In this document: in pieces, positions 1-9,091 of the stretch
Numbering within the stretch: the stretch's first letter is position 1
Layout: each line of letters opens with the position of its first letter
NCBI GenBank assembly: GCA_017561765.1
Contig: JAFZBM010000094.1
Coordinates: 1-46,344, forward strand
Direction of reading: 5' to 3'
DNA length: 46,344 nucleotides
DNA from: Bacteroidales bacterium
Lineage (GTDB): Bacteria; Bacteroidota; Bacteroidia; Bacteroidales; UBA932
Position numbers and translations under genes: made by a program
Notes under the pieces: model-generated
Seen by the model: the letters and a program-made list of their open reading frames with translations, nothing else
What the model was told of the DNA's origin: nothing
Databases searched by the model: none

Positions 1-527
1 AATTTCGTCACATATCGGAACAGGGTGACGGGAATCGTCTGGTCGCTGCCAAAGGAACATACGGCGGTACCGCCCATCAGAGGTTTGTGCGGCCGGAAGT
101 TTCCAACTTCAAGCGGAATGAAGCCCTTGTTATAGAGACTGATATCATACCCGCCGAGCTGGGCCAGATAATCGATGCTTTCCTCGTCGAAGTTTGCCAA
201 GAAAAGCCAGTATCGGTAATTGTTCTTTGGATTATAGACTGTGTAAGAGAGTGACGATAAATCAAGGCCGGTTGACTTCTCCCATGTCTTGTGATTAATC
301 AATGTGCCATTATTGTCATACTCCAGCATATCCAGCCGGTCGATGAAGTCGTCGGCCTCATTGGCATTGTACGAATCTGCTTTGGTGGAGACCGAAAAGG
401 GTTGCTGCATGGAGAAGGTGAACGATGCAGCATGGACTTCATCCTGTCCGTTTTCCGGCATTTCTTTGTTGCAGGATGCGACCGCAACTGCGGCCAGCAT
501 TCCCAGTATAATAATTGTCTTTCTCAT
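1..527 (-). CDS. Fimbrillin-like lipoprotein (partial, 3' end off window)
   Basis: The gene starts at ATG 527 and runs off the left edge, so only about 175 N-terminal residues are visible. The N-terminus is a lipoprotein signal: basic MRKT, a hydrophobic core, then the lipobox AVASC followed by NKE. The sequence after the lipobox, with VSTKAD and short beta-strand-like stretches, resembles fimbrillin-family (FimA/Mfa-type) surface proteins of Bacteroidales, which are lipidated, exported and assembled into type V pili. It begins 6 nt after the stop of the next upstream gene, so it belongs to the same operon. Its place after two other fimbrillin-type genes suggests a tip or accessory subunit; this is inference. 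Confidence 0.7.
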   Translation of the reverse strand, partial: MRKTIIILGMLAAVAVASCNKEMPENGQDEVHAASFTFSMQQPFSVSTKADSYNANEADDFIDRLDMLEYDNNGTLINHKTWEKSTGLDLSSLSYTVYNPKNNYRYWLFLANFDEESIDYLAQLGGYDISLYNKGFIPLEVGNFRPHKPLMGGTAVCSFGSDQTIPVTLFRYVTK

Positions 528-533
528 GGCGAA

Positions 534-1856
534 TCAGTTAATTAGTTGTCCGGTGATGGGGTCAACGCCCACATTGATATTCTCTATTTCCAATTCATCC
601 CAATCCCTTACAGAGATAGAGAATGTGGCGGCGAACTTTTGCTCGATGAAATTGGAGTAGTCCGAGCCTTCGCCGACGATGGTGACCGTATCTATCTGAT
701 ATACAGTGTTCGGCTGCGGATAGGTAATGCACACCGGATAGAACTTGGAAACACCGTCAATGACCAGCTCGATAACCAGTTTGGGATACTGAACCTGGTC
801 ATTATAGGAGCTCACGGCGCTATAGACGCTGAAGCAACCACGACCCATGAATCCGTACAGGCTCTTTCCCACGGTCATGCTCTGGGCAGTGGTGACACCA
901 GCAGTCGCCAGACGGCCCTGACCGCCTGCGACATCATAAGTCTGGCAAGTTGCCGTGAGGTACTTGCCGGTAGCGTCGATATTGAGAACGCCCTTGGCCA
1001 CTTTCCAGTTATTGTTAATGGTTCTGGGATAGTTCTGATTCAGGATGCCCGGACCTCCCGGATTCCAGGTTCCTGTCTGAGACCAGCCTCTGGGGGCATT
1101 TGTATAGAAGCGGAAACCGTCATCAATGCCGCCGAAGGCTCCGGTGGAACTGCCGGTGTATTCTCCGTTCCCGAAGAATAGGTACCAGGTATAAAAATGG
1201 CCGATAGAGCTTGACTTGGTGGGGTTGAAGTGGTTGCCGATATTGGTAATGGCAATGTTCTTGACAAACACGTCTTTGCCTTTCAGGCTTTCGTCTTCCG
1301 GGTTATAGACGATATTGCCGATATCTATGCGCCACATCAGGCGGCGAAGCTCGATTTCGACGGTGCTGTCGCCATTGAAATACGTGTCCCGCGCGCCCAC
1401 CATTGGGATGCGGTCGAAGTCGAAGTTGTTGGCCGTCCACACGATGGGGCAGGGCATATAGTAGTCATCGGCGAAATCGCTCAGGGGATGACCTTCAAGC
1501 AGCGCTGCAGTATCCGGATCCAGGTTCGCCATCGCTATTATGCCAACCCTTTCTCCCTTTTTCTCCTTGATGACAAACTCGGTAGTCCCGCTGGGGTCCG
1601 GCGTAAGGGAGACATGGCGGTCCTCATCAGTTGCAGACTGGTGGAAGATGTACAAATCCAGCGTCTGAACGCCGTCGGTAAGCGTAAGGTCAGAAGTGTT
1701 GTACGCCTTCGTGCTGGGACTGGCCGTTCGTATCTGGAAGGTAACTGTATGCTCTTCGTCTCCTGGGGTTTCGGTTTGCTGCGGGCTTATATCCTTGCTG
1801 CAGGAGACAGGCAGCATCAGAGCCAAGGGCAGCAGAAGTGTCAGTATTCTTCGCAT
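534..1856 (-). CDS. Fimbrillin-family lipoprotein (anchor or accessory subunit)
   Basis: A 440-residue exported lipoprotein with lipobox LPVSC at residues 15-19. After the leader it has the fimbrillin-style pattern: TVTFQIRTASPSTKAYN, then a strand reading LDLYIF, which matches the 'LYVF' segment of Mfa2/FimB and related fimbrial subunits. A late strand reads FSISVRDWDELEIENI. Family proteins form the shaft, anchor or tip of type V pili at the outer membrane. It lies between the 333-residue fimbrillin and the partial lipoprotein, all in one direction. Larger than a typical shaft subunit, so accessory or anchor is more likely. The family call is fairly sure, the exact role is not. Confidence 0.72.
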   Translation of the reverse strand: MRRILTLLLPLALMLPVSCSKDISPQQTETPGDEEHTVTFQIRTASPSTKAYNTSDLTLTDGVQTLDLYIFHQSATDEDRHVSLTPDPSGTTEFVIKEKKGERVGIIAMANLDPDTAALLEGHPLSDFADDYYMPCPIVWTANNFDFDRIPMVGARDTYFNGDSTVEIELRRLMWRIDIGNIVYNPEDESLKGKDVFVKNIAITNIGNHFNPTKSSSIGHFYTWYLFFGNGEYTGSSTGAFGGIDDGFRFYTNAPRGWSQTGTWNPGGPGILNQNYPRTINNNWKVAKGVLNIDATGKYLTATCQTYDVAGGQGRLATAGVTTAQSMTVGKSLYGFMGRGCFSVYSAVSSYNDQVQYPKLVIELVIDGVSKFYPVCITYPQPNTVYQIDTVTIVGEGSDYSNFIEQKFAATFSISVRDWDELEIENINVGVDPITGQLIN

Positions 1857-1950
1857 AGAAAATAGATTTGAAAAAGGGGCCGGATTCTCACGGATGGTCC
1901 ACCGGCCCCACCAACATTATGAAAAGTATCAAAACACGACCTCGCGTCGC

Positions 1951-2952
1951 TTAGATGGTGATTCCTTCTGTGATAGGGACGACAGTCCATTCCTTCACGC
2001 TGATTTCGAATGTTGCGTCAGACAAGGAAATGGGCTGGTCGGGGTTGTTGGATCCCTTTCTGGTGATGGTCAGGTTCTCAATCTCATAGGACTTGCCGGG
2101 TTCGAGAACCGGCATCGTGATGGGATAGTAGAAGGTTTCGCTACCAAGCAGTACCTCGATGACCATTCTGGTGTGACGGGCGCTCCAAGTTGTGGCCTGG
2201 GAGTCAGCGACAGTCGGGTTGGGATAGCAGTAGTGGCGGCATTCGGTCTCGAAGGCAGAGGTGTTTAACTCGTGGTTTGCGCCGCTGGTTGAGAGATGAT
2301 CGGTCAGGCCGGTGACGGCTTCGTATGCACGCTGGGCATACCAGGTGGTAGGAGCATTGGTCAGTTCCAGATTGATGTCGCCGGGTGCGTTGATGAGGAA
2401 CATCTTCACCAGCTTGCAGCTCATGGAAGCATAGGCAGGGTTGGAGAAGGCTGCAGTGACTTTCTTGACCACCACGCGGGAAGCGATGCGCTTGACCTCA
2501 ATCTCGATGGGGTCTTCGCTGGGGACAGTGCCGGTGTTGGAGCCCACCATCACAAAGTTGCTGGCATTGTTGAGCAGGGTGCTGCTGACGGCCTTGAGCT
2601 GGGTGAGGGTGGTGACATTGCTGATGTCTGGAGCGTTCACGACGGCCCAGACAGTCTTGTCGCCGGCCTTGACGGTCATCGTAGTGGAAGTGGCGCTGCC
2701 AATCTTCTTGTAGGCATCCAGCACCTCGCCGTCAAAGACGAAGAATTGGACGTTCGAGACTTCACTGTGGTCATCATCGAAATCGGCGTCGGCAGACTTG
2801 GTCGCCGGAGCATTGCCGATGATAGAGAGAGTCAGGTCGGCCAGCTGGACCGCCTCGGAGGGAGTGTCCACTTTAGCAGTGGTTAGTTCTTTGTTGCACG
2901 CGACGGTGCAGAGGGTGGCGGCAACGGCCGCGAGAAATGCAATTTTACGCAT
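1951..2952 (-). CDS. Fimbrillin (FimA/Mfa1-like major subunit candidate)
   Basis: A 333-residue lipoprotein: signal MRKIAFLAAVAATLCTVAC with the lipid-accepting Cys at 19, then a linker with ATKSADAD. Residues 60-110 show the strand pattern VSNVQFFVFDGEVLDAYKKIG typical of the N-terminal fimbrillin domain, followed by IEIEVKRIASRVVVKKVTAAF, a region well conserved in FimA/Mfa1 proteins. The C-terminus reads TFEISVKEWTVVPI, a candidate donor or acceptor strand. It follows the OmpA-like gene by 30 nt and precedes another fimbrillin-type lipoprotein, as in type V pilus loci. Best candidate for the shaft subunit; structure is inferred from family knowledge. Confidence 0.75.
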   Translation of the reverse strand: MRKIAFLAAVAATLCTVACNKELTTAKVDTPSEAVQLADLTLSIIGNAPATKSADADFDDDHSEVSNVQFFVFDGEVLDAYKKIGSATSTTMTVKAGDKTVWAVVNAPDISNVTTLTQLKAVSSTLLNNASNFVMVGSNTGTVPSEDPIEIEVKRIASRVVVKKVTAAFSNPAYASMSCKLVKMFLINAPGDINLELTNAPTTWYAQRAYEAVTGLTDHLSTSGANHELNTSAFETECRHYCYPNPTVADSQATTWSARHTRMVIEVLLGSETFYYPITMPVLEPGKSYEIENLTITRKGSNNPDQPISLSDATFEISVKEWTVVPITEGITI

Positions 2953-2982
2953 AACTTTGTTTTTGGTTTAAAGGGTTTGTAA

Positions 2983-5103
2983 TTAATTGTTTGTAAGGTT
3001 GTACCTTTTAATCAGTTCGGATATTTCCGGGTCAAGATTGCCCCGGTGCCAATAGGCAGGAGTCTGCCTGCAGGCCCTCAGATAGTGCTCGACGGCATCT
3101 TTGTCGCGTCCCTGGCGGCTGTAGATGACCGCCAGCAGATAGTTGACCTGGTCCGTCTCCGGCAGCGCTTCCAGAATCTGGAGTGCCGATGCGTTATAGT
3201 CCATCGCCGTAAAAGCTACGGCAGCGTTGTAGTCCTGGTAGGGACGGAGCAGTTGGATGGCTGTCTCATAGTCCCGGTCGCGGATAGCCTGCACTCCTGC
3301 CATGTACTCTTCATCAAGTACGGTGGTCTGGATGGTGTCTTTCACCATTCCTTTCCGGTGAAGATGGAAATCGAACTTGACAGTGCGAAGCCTCGGGTAG
3401 AGGACTTCGCGCAGGTGCGGATAGAAATCCTGCCAGGAGAGCGATTCTTCCCGCAAGTCGGGATTCTCAATCTCACGTATGTCTTTGTAAATCAGTTTTT
3501 CGTTTTCGGTCAGGACCTCGCTCTGTTCCACCAGCATGTCCAGCATCCTCCAGTTCTCCGGATTGTTACGGGAGATGAACTTTACGTCATTTCCGGCTTG
3601 TCCGGGAATCTCATCTTCACTCATCCCGTCGAAATAGACATGGATCATATTCTCCTCACGGAGAGAGTCCCTGTAAGCTTTGATGAACTCGCTGAAGTAA
3701 CGGCTGACTGATTCGCTTCTGCGCTGGGAGAGCCTGGTATTGAACGCTACCGTTCCCTCCGGGGAGCAGCTGGCCGTGACCACAATGCTGTCCAAATCGA
3801 ACTCAAGGTTCTCAATCAGGCTGCCCAGGTTGCCCTTGATGCGGCCCATTTCCTCTCGGTTATGACTCAGATCCTCGATAATCTCGGCCGAGCCTTGCTC
3901 GAAGTCGATATAGCAGGCCGTGTTGGCCTGGACCCTTCGGCTGATAATCTTCTTCTTGTAACGCGGTGTGCTGTCCACGAAGGCTGACAGACTGCTGATA
4001 TAGTAGGTCAGCGGTTCCGTCTCGGGAATCTCATACAGACGCTTGTCCTGCTCGAAGATGTCACCGGTCAGCACCACATCCACCTTGCGGAGCTTCGGCC
4101 GGGTGTGGATGGTCTGGATGTAGTTGTAGATGAAATCTCCGTTGGCCGCCACAATCACGGTATCCAGCCTCACGCCCTCGTTAACGATGGGCACGCGAAC
4201 ATACCGCTGGTACATCTCGTTTCTTCGTGCCGCACGGCGGGCATTGAGGCGCTTGGATATCGTGTTGGTGTAGTGCTCGATGGCATCGCGGCCGGTCACA
4301 CCGAATTGGGATGCATAGCTGGAGGCAATCTGCATGTCCAGAATCCGGTTGAAGGCTTCATCGGCCACTTCGGTAGAATCGGCCTTGAACGCGTACAAAT
4401 CAGGGATATTGCGCTGGATGAACAGCTCCAGCATATGCAGGTTGATAAAGCGGGTGGAGTCCGTGATGATGGAGGCCAGGAACTTCTCGTACTGCTGATA
4501 GCCGCGAAGCTGCGCCTTGCGGTATTTGGCCCCGGTAATTACAATCTGGTCCAGTTTTAAAGTATCTTCCAGGATGTGCATCCGGGGGTAGAACCTGAGC
4601 TGCCAGGCATCGTCCTGCATTTCCTTGGGAACGCGGATCTGGAACTCGATGTCCACCTTGCCGTGGCGCTCGGCCACATTGCGGAAGCGGGCTTCCACGA
4701 CAGCAGCCTTGATGACATCCGTCGCTACCATTTCGCCGTTTTCGTCTTTGACGGCTTTCATCAGAATCATCTCCCGGCCATCATCGTCATGGACGACAAT
4801 CGTATCCGGCCTGGCCAGCTCGTAGACTTCTGTAGTTGGCAGACGCTTATCCTGAACCAGGCCAATCTCGGCCGCCAGATGCTGACGCTGAACGGTTTCC
4901 AATTTGGAGGGCGTCGAGCAGCTTTGGGCGCAGAGCAGCAAAATGACAAGGACGAGAAGGATGGGGCACATCACCATCGAAAAGGCTGCCCACGCGCTTA
5001 TGGTGAACACTTTCCGGTCGTGGGCGCTCATGTTTTCCCAATCATCGGGGCGCTGGCAATTCTTCTTGTACCAGGCCTTTATCTTCTTGAATAGTTGTTT
5101 CAT
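2983..5103 (-). CDS. Membrane-anchored OmpA-like/TPR protein of the fimbrial locus
   Basis: A 706-residue protein. A basic cytoplasmic start is followed by one strong membrane segment at about residues 36-60, ending LLLCAQSCSTPSK, which could also act as a lipobox. The middle carries several beta-rich segments. An OmpA-like module lies at about 405-510: IDFEQGSAEI, then VVTASCSPEGTVAFNTRLSQRRSESVSRYF, a canonical peptidoglycan-binding pattern. The last 90 residues look like TPR helices. Similar OmpA-like (DUF3868-type) proteins accompany DUF3575 barrels and fimbrillins in Bacteroidales pilus loci. Its start overlaps the upstream stop by ATGA. The stretch EDEIPGQAGNDVKF (DNA 3585-3613) interrupts the module with a REP-like palindrome. 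Confidence 0.65.
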   Translation of the reverse strand: MKQLFKKIKAWYKKNCQRPDDWENMSAHDRKVFTISAWAAFSMVMCPILLVLVILLLCAQSCSTPSKLETVQRQHLAAEIGLVQDKRLPTTEVYELARPDTIVVHDDDGREMILMKAVKDENGEMVATDVIKAAVVEARFRNVAERHGKVDIEFQIRVPKEMQDDAWQLRFYPRMHILEDTLKLDQIVITGAKYRKAQLRGYQQYEKFLASIITDSTRFINLHMLELFIQRNIPDLYAFKADSTEVADEAFNRILDMQIASSYASQFGVTGRDAIEHYTNTISKRLNARRAARRNEMYQRYVRVPIVNEGVRLDTVIVAANGDFIYNYIQTIHTRPKLRKVDVVLTGDIFEQDKRLYEIPETEPLTYYISSLSAFVDSTPRYKKKIISRRVQANTACYIDFEQGSAEIIEDLSHNREEMGRIKGNLGSLIENLEFDLDSIVVTASCSPEGTVAFNTRLSQRRSESVSRYFSEFIKAYRDSLREENMIHVYFDGMSEDEIPGQAGNDVKFISRNNPENWRMLDMLVEQSEVLTENEKLIYKDIREIENPDLREESLSWQDFYPHLREVLYPRLRTVKFDFHLHRKGMVKDTIQTTVLDEEYMAGVQAIRDRDYETAIQLLRPYQDYNAAVAFTAMDYNASALQILEALPETDQVNYLLAVIYSRQGRDKDAVEHYLRACRQTPAYWHRGNLDPEISELIKRYNLTNN

Positions 5104-5540
5104 CTTCTTATTCCCAGATTTACTTTCTTGTCAAGGTCCCAGAGCATGGAATCCTCCCTGCGGGGATTGTTTTTGTCCTGTGCGGCTTTCACGATCTTCT
5201 CGAACTCAGCAGCAATCTTGTCTACGGAATCCAGTCCCATCAGCCTGGGGTCTTTGAACAATTTCCGATGGCCACGGCTGTCGAAGATGCCGTACTCGGG
5301 ATGGTTGCGGCTGCCATATTCGCAGGCTTTATAGGCAAAGTGATGAAAGCCTTTGTAGGTGCCCAGGAACTTGAGCTCCTGGACTACATCGAACCGGTGC
5401 AGTGGGGTTTGGATGGTATTTTCGTAATCGTCTTTGACAGTCACCGAGCCATCGTCATAACGGATGAACCAGATGCCTTTGCAAGGATGTTCCACCTTCC
5501 ACACGTCGGGGTCCTTGAGGTATTTCTCCGGATCCATCAT
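5100..5540 (-). CDS. Hypothetical 146-residue protein, fimbrial operon
   Basis: Not recognised. I place the start at ATG 5540 because it overlaps the stop of the preceding lipoprotein gene (ATGA), and its own stop overlaps the next start in the same way, indicating translational coupling; a longer reading to 5573 is possible but less likely. No signal peptide or membrane segment is seen. The protein is rich in aromatic and charged residues, with short strands such as GIWFIRYDDGSV and GTYKGFHHFAYKACEYG, and a Lys/Glu-rich C-terminal helix. Probably soluble and specific to this pilus locus. Confidence 0.6.
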   Translation of the reverse strand: MMDPEKYLKDPDVWKVEHPCKGIWFIRYDDGSVTVKDDYENTIQTPLHRFDVVQELKFLGTYKGFHHFAYKACEYGSRNHPEYGIFDSRGHRKLFKDPRLMGLDSVDKIAAEFEKIVKAAQDKNNPRREDSMLWDLDKKVNLGIRR

Positions 5541-6724
5541 AGGGGTATCACAACTTCGGTCGCGTTGCCCCAACCATCGACAGTGACGTTGTCAAAGTCT
5601 ATCTCTTCGGCCTCGTCATCTTCCACTTCCTCGTTCTCTTCCAGCCCATTCTGGACGAAGCTTGGACGGATGGTGAAGTCCCTGTCTTCGGGTTGTTTCG
5701 CTACGACATCCTCCACGATGATGTAGGGATTGTCAAACTCAAAAGTGAACTTGACGGCAAGCGAGTGCGCCTCGTAGTATTTCCCATTGTAGGGAGGGTA
5801 ATCGACGAATTCCTCGATGACGTACTGCTCATCCACGAGCTCAGGATAGTCGGCCCCTTCATAGACTTCGATATAGTCCTTCAGGCAGTTCATCATCAGG
5901 CTCTTGCGCATATTCGGATAGCTCTCCGGCCATCCGTAGAAATACCCGTCCACATCGAGCATACAGCCAGAGCGGGTGTTGCAGCAATCAGTCACCTTCA
6001 GCCCGAGCATCAGGGTAGAGAAGTCCAGCTGCGTCTCGAAAGCGACATAGCCGTAGACATAGACCTCGTAGGTCTTCTCTCGCTTGTCGCCGTACTGATC
6101 GGTCATCGTCACGGTGACTTTGGTGTTGCCCGGCGCCAGCGCCTTGAGCGTCCATACAGAAGGAGAAGATTCCTCGATGTAAACGGTCTCCGGATCGGTG
6201 TGGGTAATCTTGAACTTGACATTGGCGTTGTCGCTCAGCGTGGCAATCTGGAACTCCTGTCCGGCGTCACAGACCATCACCTTCGGGAAAGCTTTTCCAT
6301 TTGTGGGGTCATTGTTACGCCGAAGCCTTATGGCCATCTTCGGCTGATAGTTGCCGGTAATGTTGAAGGTCAGTTCATCGGAGGCCGTGATACCGTTCTG
6401 GTCGGTGACCGTGGCCGTCAGCTTCACGCGCCCGGCTTTTCGTGCCATGACGCGGAACAGGTTAGGCCGCTCGCCGTGTTCAATTTCCACCATTCCATCG
6501 ATGTTCTGCGCCAGACGGATATCGGTAATAAGAGCGTTGTCGGGCGAGAATTCCACGGTGAAGAATCGGCTCTCTCCGGCATTCCATGTGGAGTTGTCAT
6601 TATTGACTTTAAGGGTGGCGCTTTTGAGCTCCCGGGTGTCCTGTACGACCAGCGGTTTGGGGTCGCAAGAAGCCAGGGCTAGCGCCGCCACGGCTGCCGC
6701 CGTAGCTATAATCAATTGTCTCAT
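5537..6724 (-). CDS. Ig-like-domain surface lipoprotein
   Basis: A 395-residue lipoprotein with lipobox ALASC at 16-20. After it come two or three Ig-like repeats (residues 35-125 and 130-225) with the BIG/PKD signature: VEFSPDNALITDIRL ... RKAGRVKLTATVTDQNGITASDELTF and LKALAPGNTKVTVTMTDQYGDKREKTYEVYVYG. The C-terminal third is Cys-containing (TDCCNTRSGCM) and ends in a highly acidic tract (LEENEEVEDDEAEEIDF). It is 13 nt downstream of the DUF3575 gene and overlaps the next gene. Likely a periplasmic or surface structural component of the pilus locus; the function is inferred from domains and context only. Confidence 0.68.
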   Translation of the reverse strand: MRQLIIATAAAVAALALASCDPKPLVVQDTRELKSATLKVNNDNSTWNAGESRFFTVEFSPDNALITDIRLAQNIDGMVEIEHGERPNLFRVMARKAGRVKLTATVTDQNGITASDELTFNITGNYQPKMAIRLRRNNDPTNGKAFPKVMVCDAGQEFQIATLSDNANVKFKITHTDPETVYIEESSPSVWTLKALAPGNTKVTVTMTDQYGDKREKTYEVYVYGYVAFETQLDFSTLMLGLKVTDCCNTRSGCMLDVDGYFYGWPESYPNMRKSLMMNCLKDYIEVYEGADYPELVDEQYVIEEFVDYPPYNGKYYEAHSLAVKFTFEFDNPYIIVEDVVAKQPEDRDFTIRPSFVQNGLEENEEVEDDEAEEIDFDNVTVDGWGNATEVVIPL

Positions 6725-6737
6725 ATGTATTTACGTT

Positions 6738-7322
6738 TTAGAAGATGTAAACGAGTGAAATGATTACTTCATTGGGCAGGAAGAACCATTTATTTCCTTC
6801 GGCAATGATCTTTCCGTTCTCCGGATACTCGAATTGCCGGTACTTGGTCCAGCCGCCCCAGACTCCCAAACCGAAGTCCAGGTTGAAATGCTCTTTCAGC
6901 ATCAGGGAATAACCTCCGGAAAGGGCAGCTCCAAAGGCGTCGCCTTCTTCGGCGGTCTTTGTGAGGAATCCGCCCCGGTTGTATTCCTGGTACTGGGCTT
7001 TACAGCCGACCCACCATCCGGAATACACATTCCACGGCCACCAGCGGGCGCCGATGGCGTAGGACTGTTTCCGGTCTTGCTTCTGGTTCGGGTCGGGCTC
7101 ACTGAACAGGCCGTTCCAGGTGTCATGCTTTGCGAAAGTCCAGGGGTTCACTTTCGCCCCTGCGTGAATGCTCCAGTGCTGCGCCACGGCCGCAGAACCT
7201 TCGATGCCGATGGTTCCCAGCTCTATGGCGTCGCCGAGGTTAAGGGCTACCGCCCAGGTCTGGGCTTTGGCTGCTGCAGTGCTGAACAGCATGATTGATA
7301 ATAGAATGACTAACTTTTTCAT
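6738..7322 (-). CDS. DUF3575-type outer-membrane beta-barrel protein
   Basis: I choose ATG 7322 because it gives a clean signal peptide (MKKLVILLSIMLFSTAAAKAQ) and a 194-residue protein; an upstream ATG would add 15 residues without signal character. The mature part has alternating hydrophobic strands with aromatic girdles: TIGIEGSAAVAQHWSIHAGAKVNPW, YAIGARWWPWNVYSGWWVGCKAQYQEYN, GGYSLMLKEHFNLDFGLGVWGGW, ending in VIISLVYIF, as in DUF3575 proteins. Such barrels occur with OmpA-like proteins and fimbrillins in Bacteroidales fimbrial loci and may help export or anchoring. A GC-rich inverted repeat lies in the 149-nt gap upstream, so this gene could start its own transcript. Confidence 0.72.
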   Translation of the reverse strand: MKKLVILLSIMLFSTAAAKAQTWAVALNLGDAIELGTIGIEGSAAVAQHWSIHAGAKVNPWTFAKHDTWNGLFSEPDPNQKQDRKQSYAIGARWWPWNVYSGWWVGCKAQYQEYNRGGFLTKTAEEGDAFGAALSGGYSLMLKEHFNLDFGLGVWGGWTKYRQFEYPENGKIIAEGNKWFFLPNEVIISLVYIF

Positions 7323-7471
7323 ATACTTCGGTTTGATTGTTTTCAGAGAGGGAAGGGCATTTCCCAACGTCCTTCCCGAGGAAAAGTGGATGGAAAAGGA
7401 ATCCGCTCCCCGGTGGCCTCATTCTCACAAAATCCAGCTCACGTCGGCGCCGGGGAGTTTCATCCCAGGTG

Positions 7472-8503
7472 TCAGTAGTTCATGATAATGATCTCCTTTC
7501 CCAGCGGAATCGCGTGGCATATCTGCTTCGGCTCCTCATAAAGAAGGAGATCCACAATGATGTCGTTGGGGTCGCAGATGGCCATCCAGCGCGCCTTGGT
7601 CCCGTTTCTCATGAAAGTCGCCAGGCGCTTGTGACCGGCTTGACTCAAGGTCTTGGGCCCCACCTTGGGAACATCCAGGAACAGGAAGTTGCCTTCTTCT
7701 TTGGAAAACGGGAATCCGAAAGAACGGAACACGTCCTGGCAGTAGATATTGGTAACTGCCATCTTTCGGGCCAATACCGGGTTCAGGATAGTGTCAATCC
7801 TGTCTTCGATGCTGCGCCGGTTAACTCGCTGGCCGCCGTACTCGGGCCGGAATTGTCCGGCATCGACGATGAATTTGTCATGCCAGACGTATTCCATCAG
7901 GAAAACAAGGAGAGCCGTCCTAAGCGTGTTCTTCGAATCCGGTTTGTTGTAGACTTCAACCAGATACTGGAAAACGGCAGCCTTGAAAGCCGTATGGAAT
8001 GCAGCGGACGCGGCATTGTCATCCGTATCTTCGTTCATCTGCTCCAGCGCGACTACGGCCTGGTGACGGAGTTCAATGGTGAAGTCGAAGGGGTCCGGCA
8101 GGGGCGTAGGGAACAGTTCGTCATACGGCACCTTGTCAACGATACGGATAATGGCGTTGACCTTTGCCGGGTATTCGGCAAACAGTCCCGAATCCACGCT
8201 GTGTTTGACTTCCAGCAGCCCTCCTCGAATTTCTTCAAAGAGTGGGTCGCAGTTTTGCCAGACTTTTACGAGTTCAGGAATCAAGGCCCTCAGTCGCGGA
8301 CCGTTGGTTTGGATACATCTCCAGGCATCAACAAGGTCCTGGTTCTTGTCGGCCACCGCATAGCTTCTGGCTTCGGCGGCAAGGAAGCAGGCACCGTCTC
8401 CGACAAACGGATCGACAAAGGTCTCAATGTCCTTTGGAATCAGAGGGAGGATGACTCCCAGGTCTTTTTCGCGGCTGCCCGCCCAATTGATAAAAGGTCT
8501 CAT
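7472..8503 (-). CDS. D12-class adenine methyltransferase homologue lacking the DPPY motif
   Basis: A 343-residue protein with the Dam-family N-terminus: RPFINWAGSREKD (compare KWAGGK) and the SAM-binding motif VDPFVGDGACFL. The central part is helical, and the C-terminal half has the family's late region. Where active enzymes have the catalytic DPPY at the end of a beta strand, this protein reads FLFLDVPKVGPKT, so motif IV is DVPK. Family knowledge says DPPY positions the target adenine; the substitution predicts loss of catalysis or a changed role, perhaps SAM or DNA binding only. It is 12 nt downstream of the TraO-like gene, in the same operon. Confidence 0.7.
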   Translation of the reverse strand: MRPFINWAGSREKDLGVILPLIPKDIETFVDPFVGDGACFLAAEARSYAVADKNQDLVDAWRCIQTNGPRLRALIPELVKVWQNCDPLFEEIRGGLLEVKHSVDSGLFAEYPAKVNAIIRIVDKVPYDELFPTPLPDPFDFTIELRHQAVVALEQMNEDTDDNAASAAFHTAFKAAVFQYLVEVYNKPDSKNTLRTALLVFLMEYVWHDKFIVDAGQFRPEYGGQRVNRRSIEDRIDTILNPVLARKMAVTNIYCQDVFRSFGFPFSKEEGNFLFLDVPKVGPKTLSQAGHKRLATFMRNGTKARWMAICDPNDIIVDLLLYEEPKQICHAIPLGKEIIIMNY

Positions 8504-8515
8504 ATCTTTAAGGAA

Positions 8516-9091
8516 TTAGTTCAGCATGATTTTGACTCCCAGCCCTGCCTGCCAGTTGATGTAGCCGGTCACGGAGGAGAAATTGACAGGAACGGCGCCC
8601 TGGATGAGAAGCGCGAAGCGGGGAGAAAGGAAAACCTCCAGCACCGTTTTCGCGTAAACGCCGTAAAGGAAGCGGATGTCGGCAACGCCAAGGTCGATAT
8701 ACCCGGGCAGTTTCCCGAACGGATCCAACCATTCTATCCCCACATACGCGCCGGCGCCTGCGTACCAGTTACAACTTCGGCTGCGGGTAGCAGCAAGCCT
8801 CCAGAGATATCCTCCACTGGCTGCGATATGCCAGTTGTTCAGGATATCCCCGGAGGAAAGAGGGTGGAGATAGGGAGTGGCGAATGCGCCTGCCTCCCAG
8901 AATCCGCCCAGGGTATACTGCTGAAAGAAAGCCTCGGCTCCCACGAACGAGCCGGTGTAGTACGCAGAGAGTGCAAGAGTAGGTTGGCCAGAGATTGTCC
9001 GCTGGGCCGAGGCTGTTTTACACGCGAAAACCAGGAGTGTCCCGACGAGGACGGCTCTCCAGATTTTGCTTATTATCGCTCTATTTGTCAT
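8516..9091 (-). CDS. TraO-like outer-membrane beta-barrel protein
   Basis: 191 residues with a signal peptide ending ACKTASAQ. The mature part follows the pattern of Bacteroides conjugative-transposon TraO proteins: QRTISGQPTLALSAYYTG, GGFWEAGAFATPYLHP, NWHIAASGGYLWRL, NWYAGAGAYVGIEWLDPFG, FLYGVYAKTVLEVFLSPRFALLIQGAVPV, and an end reading WQAGLGVKIMLN. It is the first gene of the long minus-strand operon and is transcribed divergently from the rep gene. No other mating-pore tra genes are visible, so here the barrel may serve the pilus locus instead. TraO-like is a family-pattern judgement; a general OM barrel is the fallback. Confidence 0.58.
   Translation of the reverse strand: MTNRAIISKIWRAVLVGTLLVFACKTASAQRTISGQPTLALSAYYTGSFVGAEAFFQQYTLGGFWEAGAFATPYLHPLSSGDILNNWHIAASGGYLWRLAATRSRSCNWYAGAGAYVGIEWLDPFGKLPGYIDLGVADIRFLYGVYAKTVLEVFLSPRFALLIQGAVPVNFSSVTGYINWQAGLGVKIMLN

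Noticed and set aside
7323..7471. Inverted repeat between the D12-like and DUF3575 genes as a firm terminator
   Set aside because: GGGAAGG/CCTTCCC pairs, but there is no T-run and the loop is large; not reported as a feature.
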